Shown piece by piece: positions 12,320-23,910 of a DNA stretch of 64,000 nt. The stretch lies in the NCBI RefSeq assembly GCF_040869045.1, contig NC_090320.1, positions 242,544,978 to 242,608,977 on the forward strand. Direction: 5' to 3'. The translations under genes and the position numbers were made by a program. The first letter of the stretch is position 1. Each line of letters opens with the position of its first letter. The notes under the pieces were generated by a model, which made no database searches, was not told the origin of the DNA, and was given only the letters and a program-made list of their open reading frames with translations. The stretch is from Eurosta solidaginis. Lineage: Eukaryota > Arthropoda > Insecta > Diptera > Tephritidae.

Positions 12320-12790
12320 TGTATGTAAATTTGAACACAAATTTAAAACACTTGCTTCAGCGGTGATTTTGCCCAGTATCGCAGGTGGTGGTCCCGCTAC
12401 GTCACCATGGGGCATGTACGCTGAGACCACCCACATTTCATTACTGCCTCGCTCGAAGCAGACCGTGGTTTAGGTCAGCATTGCTGAAATTAGAGAGAAT
12501 AAAAGCTTTAATCTCTTTTTTAACAAGCACACAGGATCTAGACCTAACTGCCTCCCCATGCACCAAGGTGTTGAATTTTCCAGTCCTTAATCCAGAAATA
12601 TTTCTGCCGTTGCTACTCATCCACGGCTCCTGGACAAGGACTATATCCACTCCGCCTTTTTCAAGGCAGAACAACAAATTTGCGGAAGCCGCCTTAGAGT
12701 GTTGAAGATTGATTTGACGGATTTCCATCAAAACCGCTCTTCTTCCGCACCCCACACTTGGCGGATCCGTGTTAGTCTTGTCCATTGTTG
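12320..12790 (-). mobile_element. LINE fossil: APE-type endonuclease N-terminus, unit A
   Basis: Minus-strand frame starting at 12785: RQINLQHSKAASANLL, then DIVLVQEPW with the endonuclease Glu, ending with a stop after LRAR near 12441. The next block, VVSAYMPHGDV, continues in a different frame from about 12436, so one frame break separates them. This is the start of the apurinic-like endonuclease that opens ORF2 of non-LTR retrotransposons. The remainder of the endonuclease and the N-terminal RT are missing. Confidence 0.85.
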
Positions 12791-13419
12791 AGTTGAGTTG
12801 TCTTTTCTAGATCCGCCATTATCAGTAGAAGCAGGGGCACCGCGTGCAGGACGTGATAACTAATCACGCGTGACAGTTCATCACTATGGCCGGTCTAAGA
12901 CTGATAACAGTCGCTGATCCAGAGCCTGGAACCACGTATGATATCCAAGCCAAGTATCTTAGCCCCCATCGAGGCTGTTTACTATTGCACAATTTTTTTA
13001 CAAACATTCGCCACTTGTATAAATTCACAATGGCTGCTACAATAACAAAACATTTTGTAGACTGTCTTGTTTTGATTTCGAAGTAAAAACTCATTGCGAG
13101 CATTTTCTATTAACAATATGGGAGTGTTACATATATGACTAGGAAGAAGTGCCGTTGTCACCCGAGGTTGTCAGCAATGGAAGGGAACCCTCTACTGAGT
13201 TTTCGAAAGTTCGATCTGCCAGATGCTCCCAATCGGTGTTTGTTATAGCTAAAAACAATGACTGGTTAAGTGGTTAAGCGACAATGTATTATGATAAGGA
13301 ACTTTACCTACTGGGAAGTAATTTTCCTTCTATAACTTTCATGAAAATGAAATTGTGTATTAACTTTGTCACGATCCTCAAAATTGTAAGTCCTTAAAGG
13401 AAAATATATAGACCCACCA
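12791..13419. other. No recognised gene, unit A (B: 35234-35866)
   Basis: Unassigned sequence. The first 100-200 bases could be the 5' part of the LINE on the minus strand, but I found no ORF1 motif such as a CCHC knuckle. Unit B has a 4-bp expansion of a CATA run near 35576. Confidence 0.4.
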
Positions 13420-13850
13420 ATAAGTATACCGAAATGATCAGGATGAAGAGATGAGTTGATTTAGACATGTCCGTCTGTCCGTCTGTCTATTTGTATGCAA
13501 ACTAGTCCCCCAATTTGTGAGATATTTTGGTAAAATTTGGTTAGCGGGTATATTTAGGTGTCCGATTAGACATTTGTCAGAACTGACCGGATCAGACCAC
13601 TATAGCATATATACCTCATACAACCGATTGTTCAGAAAAGAGGATTTTGTCATATTTTCCTCAATTAATCAGATTATCTTAAAAATCGCTTAGGTATGTG
13701 CATCTGTTCACTATATATTTCTTATCTTATGCAGCCGATTATTTGGATATTACGAATGGAATAAGATTTTGGTTCAGCCCCATTCCTAAAAAGTGTGAAG
13801 TCTTCGGCACAGTCCCATCTTTACTTCTTTAACCATAGCTTAACCGCAAT
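13420..13850. repeat. Probable non-autonomous element, unit A (B: 35867-36297)
   Basis: Contains a GTCCGTCTGTCCGTCTGTCT run followed by GAGATATTTTGGTAAAATTTGG-type words. The layout is like that at 43500-43620, where a GTCCG run is followed by GAGGTATCTTGATGAAATTTGG. I therefore read it as a diverged relative of that repeat family. Ends are not defined. Confidence 0.4.
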
Positions 13851-16139
13851 TTTTAAAACTGTATCTTCGAACTTTGGTAATGTTCAAGTTCGGCGTTTGC
13901 AAATACGAATTTTCGCAACTTCCCAGATACATTTTTATTGGCATATTTGAGTTGCAAACTTTTCTCGAACCAGAACCTTGTAAGAATTCATATACATATG
14001 CATAATACCAAATATACGCATATTCATACAAATATATGTACATACTAATGTAGATATATTTATTTTACTTAACAAGGGTGTGCTGTAGACTTTTGGTAGT
14101 CCAGCTCAATTAACATCATAAGATAAATTCTACTGAGTGCAGTCTACTCTCTATCACAGACTAGGCACAGTGCAACATTTTTACTTAAATTGGTGCATGA
14201 GCGCGGTCAGAAGAAAATGCTTAACAATTTTTTTTATTTTCGATTTGTAGGCCGAATTTGAACTTTGCGTATTTGAAAATATGCATTTTTCAATTGTATT
14301 ATTCATTATATTTAGAAAATTTCGTTAGAGATGTGTTCTGCATGCACCAATGGAAACATGAAAGGACTTCTTAATCATTTCTACAAGGGTCCAAGAAATG
14401 CTCAAGAAAAGATTGCAGTTCTAAAAAAACTTACATATTACAAAAACCCACTGTGCAATACTTCAGGGAGAGAACGAGAAAAATAGGCATATGTTGTTTA
14501 CACGTTAAACCCCTCCCACTTTTTAAAAGAGCGAATGTTTGAATGCACTCTCACTCAAAGAAATCAAGTAAGGACTGTAGTGTCTTCTGCTGCGTCAATA
14601 GGTCTCATAGCTTTCATGAATATATGGACGCACCGAAAATTAACACCATTGTAAACCTTTACAAGTAGCGCAACTCACAGCTGATTGCTCAAAATTTGCA
14701 CACACACACAAATATTACTTAAGGTCGAAAACCTTTTAGAAAGTTCAAGTAAAATACTAAACAGACATAAACTTTGCAAATATAACTTAGGACACCTTAT
14801 TTACAATAATTAAGAATAAAATTTCACTTATATTCAATTATATTCGCCTAACTTTTAGGTACCTAAACTAACCTAAAATAACCATTTAGGTTTTTTCTCT
14901 ATTTAGGTAGTAATTTATGCAAACTCTCACAAAGATTAAAGGTATATTGATACAATGCAGCTCTGCTCTGCCTGCTGTTCTACATTCCACTACATTCGAC
15001 TGCTTTCATTTACACCCTCCACACAATTCGCTACGTAACTTCAATTCAAGCTGCCAAACTATATAGTTAACAGTAAGGAACACTTTCAAAATTTCTCACT
15101 AAAACTAACACTTTCAAAACTTCTTATGAAAACCAGTTTGGGCCTCTAGGTGACGAAAACTAGCAATTTCACTTTCTGGCTGACGAAAATGAGCAATTTA
15201 TTATTGTTTTCCGTCTTATTAGAAGACCTGGAACAAAATTTAAAGGAACTTTGAGTAAGGAAAGTGTATTGCAACTGCTTAATCTGGCGACTCTAATGAA
15301 ATTGAATAATTGTCATCTAACGCCTCATTACTAATCATAACGATTGTGCTTTTAAGATTTTCTTACATCACGGTAGTTATCCTTTTTCGCGATAACTGAT
15401 GCTAACTGGGAGTATCAAGGGAGACCAAGTCTTTGTATTATCATATCTGCTTAAAGTTCAGAGTAATACCTGGCTATCACTGCTCACGCGTTGGGTCACA
15501 TCCTCGATAGATACATCTGTAAGCTTATCTTGAACACCTTTTTTTGATTTTCCGTACCGTATTAATATATTTCAGGGCTGTCCCTGCGATCTGCAAACTT
15601 TTTAAATTGGTGTTATATTGTTCTTGAGTCTCACTTTCCCTCTGCCATTTATAGCATAAACATTAGGGAACGACTTGGGACTCGAGTTTTTTCGAAGAGC
15701 TTTATGTTTGTGAATCGCCTCTGCCATATCATTGTGCAGGGGTATCATGACTGGATTGCTAGATTTGAGTGCGCTGGAAAATTTAAACTACTAACGCAAG
15801 GTTTCTTTTAACTCACATGATCAACAATAACAGAAAATTCGAAACATGTTTATAATAATTAAAAGAACCTATATTATTTCTGAACACCTTGTAAAAAAAA
15901 AAAAAGTAACTCAGTTTGAACAATCGGTAATGTAGTCGGTTGTATAAGATAAATATTATTCAAACTGAGCTATTTTCCAAAAATCTTCGAATACTCGTAA
16001 AAGTTCGGTAAAATTTGTGGCCATTACTGTATGTAATAACAATTTTTCTAAAGCCGACAAAACTGTGTATACCATTTCGTGTTCATGAAAGGTATAGAAA
16101 GAGATCTCAGATATAATTAGCAGCTGCTGGCATGTCATA
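13851..16139. other. AT-rich intergenic DNA, no recognised gene, unit A (B: 36298-38586)
   Basis: I found no protein domain, RNA gene or clear mobile-element ends here. It has a short (AC)n near 14700, a poly(A) run at 15894-15904 and ATATAT-rich stretches near 13990-14060. Open frames are under 70 codons and look random. Confidence 0.5.
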
Positions 16140-16193
16140 GAAATTTCTAGAGAGATAATCGCGTTCTCGTTAGCTATTGTTGTTGGCGGTATA
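16140..16193 (+). promoter_or_regulatory. Distal heat-shock-element-like site with weak TATA, unit A
   Basis: TAGAAATTTCTAGAGAGA carries GAA at 16140, TTC at 16145 and an imperfect third box, and matches the proximal Hsp70 element at 18155 over about 20 bases (then AATC in both). A TATAG lies at 16190, about the same distance (50 bases) as between the Hsp70 element and its TATA box. A splice-donor-like AGGTGAGA follows at 16681. It may be an enhancer or the promoter of a non-coding heat-inducible transcript. This is inference from resemblance. Confidence 0.45.
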
Positions 16194-16906
16194 GCCTACT
16201 GAATTATAGTGAGAGAGAACATTGAAAGCAGAGAGGTCACGCTAAGAGCTTAAGCTGGTATGAGTAAGCAAGTAAGTCTGGCACTTTTGCATTTTATATT
16301 TATTCCCTTTGTACCAAATTATACACAGTGTAGCATTTCTACTAACATCGAAAATTACTGGCATGATATAATGCTTAAAATAATAATCGTATTAACGAAT
16401 AGGGGAGATCGGGGAGCTTCGTCGTTGCGTTACTTTCGTCAACGACGTTTTTGGCATGAAAGAGAAATCTGGCATCATCAAATATCGACGCAAACTCACC
16501 CACCACCAATAATAATGACCATTTCAAAGTTGCACATCTCTAGCTGTATAACTGATACAAGTAAACGTACATACTTTTGTGTTTTCGCGAGTGCCGATAT
16601 TATATTTCAAGTCTTTTGTGGAAGTGATTTTCAATATTTACATGTGTCATTAAAAAAAAAAACAATTTATTGCAAGTGAAAGGTGAGAATGTGATATTTG
16701 TGGTAAAGTGTAGTTAGTATATTTAAATAATTCATAAGCCCTGAAAAAATCTCGGCGGCCGAGTGTGCCCCGTTAAGACGCTGTATTCACCCGGACATCG
16801 AATTCTTATTTGAAGTACCTAAAACTTTCTTCCTTCTTTATCGCATTAAAAATGGTTGCTCAAGCGAAAGTGACAGAAGGGTTATATATGCAGATAAATA
16901 AATAAA

Positions 16907-17080
16907 TGTAAAGCGCAATAACCTCCGAAGAGATTTTATGCCGAGCTCCTCTTCCAATTTGCGTCGTGCTCCTTTTAATTTTTCCTAGAAATTAGCCGGA
17001 CGGGACCTACTTGTTTTAAGCCTACTCCGAACGACATATGCAAGGCAGATAATATTTCCCTGAGAGCTTTAAATATACAG
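16907..17080 (-). mobile_element. Truncated tRNA-derived SINE, unit A
   Basis: Matches the 3' half of the intact SINE at 48949-49302: shared words include CCTCCGAAGAGAT, CTCTTCCAATTTGCGTCG and CTGAGAGCTTT. The tRNA-like head is missing. It is more diverged than the intact copy. Confidence 0.8.
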
Positions 17081-18150
17081 TAAGCTTTCTTAGGATACTT
17101 GATATTTCGACAACCATATTTTTCAAGAGCAATGTGGAAGACGTTCCTTTGGTTTTGAGTTTAAACTTCCACAGCCCTCAAATTATGCTTCAACATCGCG
17201 ATGTCGTACAAAGTATATTTTTGAAGTGGATCTAAGCATTTTTAATATAAAATAACATTGTATATAACTAAACTGGCATTAAATGTATTTTTTATTTGTA
17301 ACATTATATTTAAGAAAACTAATTTTTTCAAAATTTCAAAAAAACTTTAAAAAAAAGATTTTTAATCTCATTTCGGAGCTTTACTACATGCCTGATGAAG
17401 GTGTCCCATCAATCCCGCCAGCTACCCCGCCATGGGGCACATTCAGCGAAATCAAGTATTTTCATAAAATGTTAAAAAATTCAGACAAATGTTTATGCTA
17501 AATTTCGTTCGGATTTGAAGCATTTCGATCGACTTATGGCATCAAAAGTATTTTGGAAAGAGTAAGGGGCGGGTCACGCCAATTTTCAAAATTTGTTTAA
17601 GTTTTGTCCTTAGCTCAACCATACCACTACTGAGGTAAAATATCAGTCAAATGTTGCTAAATACCATGGAGTTATTGCACACTTTATTAAGGTTAGAACT
17701 TTAGCCGATTTTGATTACCTTCACTCAGTCTATATAATTTGGCAAAAATAGTGTCTGTGCCTAATTTCAATGTTATATCTTTAACGGCTTTTGATCTACG
17801 GCTTGTTAAACTTCCAAAATTTCTTCTTCTAAATGTGGATGCTATGTTTCTAAGCGTGCTGCGCCTCGGCAGTGGTTTGACAACTCTTCGGTCATAATTC
17901 ATAATTAAATTGTTTATGTTGTTTTTTTTTTTCCAAATTTCAAAAAAAATTGTAAAACTTAGAGTAGTTTCGGAAAACGTATTTATTTCCAACTACTTTA
18001 CCTAATTTTATTTTCATCATCATCACCATGCTTGCCACACTGTGCACTGTCATAAAAGAGCATTAGAGGCGGAGCCATGCATGCAACTGTGAGCAAGACA
18101 TAAAAAAGAGAGGAGACTTCAATGCCAGCTCTCGGCATAATGCCAGCATA
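17081..18150. other. AT-rich DNA upstream of Hsp70, unit A (B: 39526-40596)
   Basis: No gene recognised. Bases 17540-17690 resemble a dispersed repeat (GGGGCGGGTCACGCCAATTTT). Just before the promoter a purine run GAGAGGAGA (18108-18116) could bind GAGA factor, as in fly heat-shock promoters. Confidence 0.45.
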
Positions 18151-18238
18151 ACGTAGAAATTTCTAGAAAGAGAATCAGGAAACTTCCGTGAAGAGCCGAT
18201 TTAGTATAAATATCGGCGCAAAACGCGTTTCGCATCAG
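18151..18238 (+). promoter_or_regulatory. Hsp70 heat-shock promoter, unit A
   Basis: A canonical heat-shock element GAA-nn-TTC-nn-GAA lies at 18156-18168. A second cluster, with one spacing irregularity, follows at 18179-18192 (GAA, TTC, GAA). TATAAATA is at 18205-18212 and a TCAG initiator at 18235-18238, so transcription probably starts near 18237. The resulting ~130-base leader is A-rich (AAGTAAATAAACAAGC), typical of fly Hsp70 leaders. HSF trimers would bind the GAA boxes on heat stress. Confidence 0.9.
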
Positions 18239-18368
18239 AAGTAAATAAACAAGCAAACAATAAGCAACTCTTAAAGAGATTGTGCAAAACAAAACAAACG
18301 CAAACTTTTAACAAAAGTATTTATTTGAAAATTATAGTGAAGTATTAAAGCAAACACAAGAAGATAAA

Positions 18369-20279
18369 ATGGTAGCAATTGGTATTGATTTGGGAACAAC
18401 ATACTCCTGCGTTGGTGTTTTCCAACATGGCAAAGTGGAGATCATCGCTAATGACCAAGGAAATCGCACAACACCAAGTTATGTGGCATTTACAGATTCA
18501 GAGCGACTGATAGGTGATGCAGCAAAGAACCAGGTGGCTATGAATCCAAAGAACACAGTTTTCGATGCGAAACGATTGATTGGACGCAAATATGATGATC
18601 CAAAAATAATGGAAGATGTGAAACACTGGCCATTTAAAGTGGTTAGCGATTGTGGTAAACCCAAGATATGCGTTGAATACAAGGGTGAGAACAAACGTTT
18701 CGCGCCAGAGGAAATCAGTTCAATGGTGTTGACCAAAATGAAGGAGACGGCTGAAGCATATTTGGGTACAACAGTGAGCGATGCTGTAATCACAGTGCCA
18801 GCGTATTTCAATGATTCACAGAGGCAAGCAACAAAAGATGCCGGACGAATAGCTGGTTTGAATGTGCTGCGAATTATTAACGAACCCACAGCAGCTGCGT
18901 TGGCATATGGACTCGATAAGAATTTGAAAGGTGAACGTAATGTATTAATCTTCGATTTGGGTGGCGGCACATTCGATGTATCAATCCTAACCATCGACGA
19001 GGGTTCACTATTCGAAGTGCGTGCGACTGCTGGTGATACACATTTAGGTGGTGAAGATTTCGACAACCGACTTGTAAATCATTTGGCGGATGAGTTTAAG
19101 CGCAAATACAAGAAAGATCTACGTTCAAATCCTAGAGCATTGCGTCGTCTACGCACAGCTGCCGAAAGAGCGAAACGCACCTTGTCATCCAGCACAGAGG
19201 CTACTATTGAAATCGATGCACTGTTCGAAGGAATCGATTACTATACAAAAGTAACAAGAGCGCGCTTCGAAGAATTATGTGGAGACTTGTTCCGTCAGAC
19301 TTTGGAGCCGGTGGAGAAGGCATTGAATGATGCAAAGATGGACAAGAACCAAATTCATGATATCGTACTGGTTGGTGGTTCAACGCGTATACCAAAAGTA
19401 CAGAGTCTATTGCAGTCGTTCTTCTGTGGCAAGAGTCTAAATCTTTCCATCAATCCGGATGAGGCTGTGGCATATGGTGCAGCCGTTCAAGCAGCTATTT
19501 TGAGTGGCGACAAGAGCAGCGAAATTCAAGATGTCCTACTGGTTGATGTAGCGCCACTGTCATTGGGTATCGAAACTGCTGGTGGTGTTATGACGAAAAT
19601 CATCGAACGAAATTGTCGCATTCCATGTAAGCAAACGCAAACATTCTCCACATATTCCGACAATCAACCTGGCGTCACAATCCAGGTGTTTGAAGGTGAA
19701 CGTGTCATGACCAAAGACAATAATCGTTTGGGCACGTTCGATCTATCTGGTATACCGCCAGCACCACGTGGAGTGCCTCAGATTGAAGTAACTTTCGATT
19801 TGGACGCCAATGGTATACTCAATGTATCGGCGAAGGAAATGAGTTCTGGCAATGCTAAGAATATCACCATCAAGAACGACAAAGGACGTCTATCACAAGC
19901 CGAAATTGATCGTATGGTTAATGAAGCAGAGCGATATGCTGAAGAAGATGAACGACAACGCGATAAGATAGCGGCTAGAAATAATTTGGAGAGTTATGTA
20001 TTTGGCGTTAAGCAAGCATTGGACGGTGCTGGTGACAAGCTGAGTGATAAGGAGAAGAGCGATGCATTAAAGGCTTGTGAAGACACCATCAAGTGGCTCG
20101 ATGCAAACACGTTGGCCGATAAGGAAGAATACGAGGACAAGATGAATACATTGACCAAACTTTGTTCACCGGTTATGACAAAATTACACGGCGGTAGCGG
20201 TCAAGGAGCATCTTGTGGTCAACAGGCTGGTGGATTCGGTGGTGGACGCAGTGGTCCAACAGTGGAGGAAGTAGATTAA
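18369..20279 (+). CDS. Hsp70: Heat shock protein 70 (cytosolic, inducible), unit A
   Basis: An intronless 636-residue Hsp70, an ATP-driven chaperone that binds exposed hydrophobic peptide and refolds protein with J-domain and exchange-factor partners. All signatures are present: IDLGTTYS at residues 6-13, [12 protein letters not shown] around 194-205, [12 protein letters not shown] around 333-344, the interdomain linker [13 protein letters not shown] ending near 400, the substrate-binding and lid domains, a glycine-rich tail and the cytosolic terminal EEVD that docks TPR co-chaperones. No signal or organelle-targeting sequence. The length is close to Drosophila Hsp70 (about 642). The start follows AAGATAAA directly upstream and gives the conserved MxAIGIDLG beginning. 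Heat-shock elements and a TATA box lie upstream; lack of introns suits expression during heat stress. It differs from the unit B copy at residues 554, 562 and 613. Confidence 0.98.
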   Translation: MVAIGIDLGTTYSCVGVFQHGKVEIIANDQGNRTTPSYVAFTDSERLIGDAAKNQVAMNPKNTVFDAKRLIGRKYDDPKIMEDVKHWPFKVVSDCGKPKICVEYKGENKRFAPEEISSMVLTKMKETAEAYLGTTVSDAVITVPAYFNDSQRQATKDAGRIAGLNVLRIINEPTAAALAYGLDKNLKGERNVLIFDLGGGTFDVSILTIDEGSLFEVRATAGDTHLGGEDFDNRLVNHLADEFKRKYKKDLRSNPRALRRLRTAAERAKRTLSSSTEATIEIDALFEGIDYYTKVTRARFEELCGDLFRQTLEPVEKALNDAKMDKNQIHDIVLVGGSTRIPKVQSLLQSFFCGKSLNLSINPDEAVAYGAAVQAAILSGDKSSEIQDVLLVDVAPLSLGIETAGGVMTKIIERNCRIPCKQTQTFSTYSDNQPGVTIQVFEGERVMTKDNNRLGTFDLSGIPPAPRGVPQIEVTFDLDANGILNVSAKEMSSGNAKNITIKNDKGRLSQAEIDRMVNEAERYAEEDERQRDKIAARNNLESYVFGVKQALDGAGDKLSDKEKSDALKACEDTIKWLDANTLADKEEYEDKMNTLTKLCSPVMTKLHGGSGQGASCGQQAGGFGGGRSGPTVEEVD

Positions 20280-20317
20280 ATTTGTACCCTTTAGACGTTA
20301 GTACTGGGAAATATGTA

Positions 20318-20323
20318 AATAAA
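20318..20323 (+). terminator. Poly(A) signal of Hsp70 unit A
   Basis: AATAAA about 40 bases after the stop codon. The 3' UTR continues into AT-rich sequence shared by all three copies. Confidence 0.75.
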
Positions 20324-21821
20324 TTTAGTTGTGATATAAAATTCAATAGTTTCTAGTAACAAATTATTATTTTTTTTTTGTATAAAAAGACTGAAAATAT
20401 AGAACAAAGTATTAATTTTTTTTAATTAAAAATTAAGTTTCTTTTATTTTATTCTGACTTGGGTGGGAGGTTGTGGGTATGGCGGTCGTAGATTTTTATT
20501 TTTGCATTCAAGTTTGATGGTGTTGTAGGTCGAATGGTTTGCTTGAGCAGTGCATTTCTACATATATACATACATTCATGGATCACACCATATAACATCG
20601 GTTTCAGCTATTGGACATATTTGTACCAAATAACTCCACGTACATGTAAAATCAAAAATGTTTGGGATGACATTATTCGATGTGACGTGATATGCTATGA
20701 CCAAATATAATCTATTGTGATATGGTGCTATGATAGCCATAGCTGAGTGAAATATCACCCTATATTGGCTGCCGTTTTGAAATTTCTACCAAGAAAAGCT
20801 TCTCAGCCAAAATGCAAGTAATGTCACCCCCCAACATTTTGGATTATATACTTGGAGTTACAAAACCTGGTGAGGCGAGATTGGTTTATGAATTGATATT
20901 ATGTTAAACTTTATATAAAATAATCACCCCTCTTCAGCATTTCGATTACGTTCCCGTTCTACGCTCCGTTTTAATCGAAGTTGGCTATTCTGCATTAGGA
21001 CGGAATCGTAATTAGAAGAGGAAGAGCAAATGATTTTTCGAAATCAGCTGTTTGTACGGAATGTGTGAACATTGGAACAAAATAAATTAAAGAAAATTTG
21101 TAAAAAACACTGAAAAACGTTTAGATTTTATGATGCACGCCATTTTGTACAAAAAAAGCAATAGAATATATTGCCACAGTGTTATATTTTTTTGAGTGAA
21201 GTGCTTTCATAATGTATGTGTGTTTTTGTCGTTCTTTTGGCCAGTTCCGTGGCCGTGGCCACCAAGTTTTGTTAAAACGGATTCCTGCACGAATATAGTT
21301 GACATTTTCTGAATTTTATGGATGCTAATTTCATTGCACTGGCCTAAAATACTTTATGAAGATTTATTTATTCTTTCCGCAAGGATTGTTTACGTTTTCG
21401 CTTCAACTTCCTCTACTCCGGCAGCTTGCTTTGGCATATAACTGAACCCAACGAACAGACACAAATTATAGCTGTCTATTATAATGGAATCAATAGCCGC
21501 GGCATTATTTGTGGAGTTGGAAAGCAACGCATACGAAAATGGCCAGGCGAGAATGGAAAGGCAAATATTGCGAGATTTGTGTAATTAATTTGAGATGAGT
21601 GACGAATTGGAAGAAATTGAACTTAAAAGTGGTAAAGTTTAATGACTTATTTTTATATTTAGGTTCAAAAAAAACTTTCGTCTTAATAAGGATGCTTTCA
21701 AGTATGTGTTAGATACTTTTGCGGGGCAAATACGTCCAAGCACTTCGACATCGACATGTTGTTTTTGACGTGGAAACATATAAAAAACAATCATCATCAA
21801 GCCTTATACGTTTCTTATTAC

Positions 21822-22328
21822 TCTGTACTAAAGCACACATCAACAGCTTCAATTTGATACCCATAATGTAAAAACAAATCCTAGTGTTACCCTGGTCCAC
21901 GTTTTGGCCTATATCTCAAGACCCTAGTCACAAACAGATATGAAAATTACCTTGTACTAAAGCACTCATCAACAGCTTTCATTTGTTATCCTTCTTGTAT
22001 AAACACTTTCTAGGGGTATCAGGGTCCACGTTTTGGCCTCAATCTCGAGACCCTAGTCACCAATAGGTATGAATACTACCCTGTAATAAAGCACTCATCA
22101 ACAGATTTCATTTGTTATCCATATTCTATAAAGACATTCTAGGGGTACCGGAGTCCCCATTTTGGCCTATATCTCGATACCCTAGTCACCCACGGGTACG
22201 AAAAATACCCCTTATCAAAGTACGCATAAACAGATTCCATTTGATGCCCACATTTTACAAACATATCCCAGGATTACCCAGGTTCACGTTGTGATCTCAA
22301 GACCCTATCCAGAACGGGATAAAAAGTA
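21822..22328. repeat. Diverged ~131-bp tandem repeat, unit B
   Basis: Copy of the 1530-2035 array, with the same number of monomers and only a few substitutions. Confidence 0.75.
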
Positions 22329-22682
22329 TTCTATGTCTGTCTCCTGGTTCTAAGCTACCCCTCCACCAATTTTCAGCAAAATCTGTTCATTCGTTCTTGA
22401 GTTATAAATAGTGTAACTAACACCACTTTCTCTATATATGTACATATATGCATCACATTAGAAACTTCAAAAATAACAGTATTTCTCCACTATTTAATGG
22501 ATGTTATTATACGATCTACAAACTTCAATCACTCTATCTATTAAAAAAAAGCGCATGAAAATCCGTTGCGTAGTTTTAAAGGTTTAAGCATTCAAAGGGA
22601 CATTGGACAGAAAAAGCGAATTTGTTTTATAATATGTAGTGATAGCGATACATGCAAAAATACCAAAAAAATAAAACTGATT

Positions 22683-23498
22683 CAAGGTTCGATTCGAGCT
22701 CAAGGCCGGAACAATAATAAGCACTTTGGAATGTCAAACAAAGTAATTGACAATAAACAAAAATCCAGCATTATCAGTGATTTGCAACAGATGGCGCAAC
22801 ACTGAATAAATATACTTGGTAAAAGAAATAGAAGTAGCAAATTTGCCAGTCAAACAAACCACCGCTGTATAGCTAAATGGTTAGCGCAGCGTGCCTAAAA
22901 GCCAAATTAAACTTCCTTAACCCTAACGCCATAGTCGTAACCATACCCATATCCATAACCATCTCAATGTGATCGATTAATGGTGCCTTAACCTAAAAAT
23001 CGTGAAAATTTCATAAAAATGAAGAAAACGCAAAAAATTACAAACATATTCCACAAAAAATAAGTCTCTTAGTCATAACGTATCCAAAACAATGAAGAAA
23101 ATCTACAAAAAGTTATTAAATTCAGCAACTCAAATATTTTTAGGTTATGGATATGGCTAGGAACCAAAAACCAATAGATTGGCTATGGCGTTAACGTTAT
23201 GGTATGGCACCATTAATCGATTACATTCCTTTCCATAAGGTAGGTTCGAACAGCTGATTTATTTGGTTATGGCTTTATGGTTATAAGTCACAAGCGTACT
23301 GATGATGAAGTCTTAGCACCCTTCGAAATGGATCTATCTGCGCAGCTAGGCAGGTTGTCTGAAAAATTTTCTACTTACTATTCCAAAAACAAAATACAAT
23401 TTTTCAAATTTAGAAAAATTAAAAAATAACAATAATTATCATTAGAAAAAAATTATTGTTCTGGCCTTGAGCTCGAATCGAACCTTGAATCATTTATC
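22683..23498. repeat. Fold-back region with nested MITE-like inverted repeat, unit B
   Basis: Same structure as 2390-3205 with very few substitutions. The following 400 bases (to about 23910, matching 3206-3610) hold no recognisable gene; an 80-codon open frame there resembles repeat-derived sequence and lacks a known domain. Confidence 0.6.
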
Positions 23499-23910
23499 AA
23501 TAGGCCGATAAAAACAAAAACAATTGTTAAAAATAAAACTTTTTTGAAGAATTTTAAGGAAATGTTTAATATTTTTAACGAAAGATTATTTTTCAATAGA
23601 TGTATGCATTCTTAAGCTCCGTTTTCATTATGGCATATATGTCGTCAAATGTTGCCAAAATAATGAAAACGGGCTGCCAAATAGTGTCAGTGAAAACGAC
23701 CAAATTTCAGTTTGCGCTGTTGGAAACGTTTGACACACAAAAAAGATTTGCCAACATGCTGTCAAATCTCTCATTAAACGAGCAATTCTTGTTTGTTTGT
23801 ATAGCCGAACGATCTCGGGAACGGCTCAACCGATTTAAATGAAATTTGGCACAGAGATAATGTATCACCTTCTAAGACTTTCTACTTAGGTGTTGCCACT
23901 CAGAATGTCT

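Larger units (their letters stand above)
1..20293 (+). repeat. Tandem Hsp70 amplicon, unit A (20.3 kb)
   Basis: The whole stretch recurs head-to-tail as 20294-42739. Matching landmarks keep nearly constant offsets: 20293 at the start, about 22507 after the minisatellite at 3.6 kb, 22442 after the hAT element and 22446 at Hsp70. Apart from a minisatellite copy-number change and a 64-bp deletion in B, I saw only scattered substitutions and 1-6 base indels. The unit opens with the 3' UTR of a preceding Hsp70 gene and closes with a complete Hsp70. Confidence 0.95.

Noticed and set aside
16260..16679. 139-codon open frame after the distal heat-shock-like site
   Set aside because: No domain recognised, and a 2-base change in an A-run changes its C-terminus in unit B, so it is not maintained as protein.
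16140..18238. An hsr-omega homologue
   Set aside because: Only the general layout is suggestive. I see neither its tandem repeats nor any conserved sequence element I can recognise.
18479..19066. 195-codon open frame antisense to Hsp70 (also 40925-41512)
   Set aside because: It mirrors the codon pattern of the Hsp70 sense strand, a well-known by-product in Hsp70 genes, and has no domain of its own.
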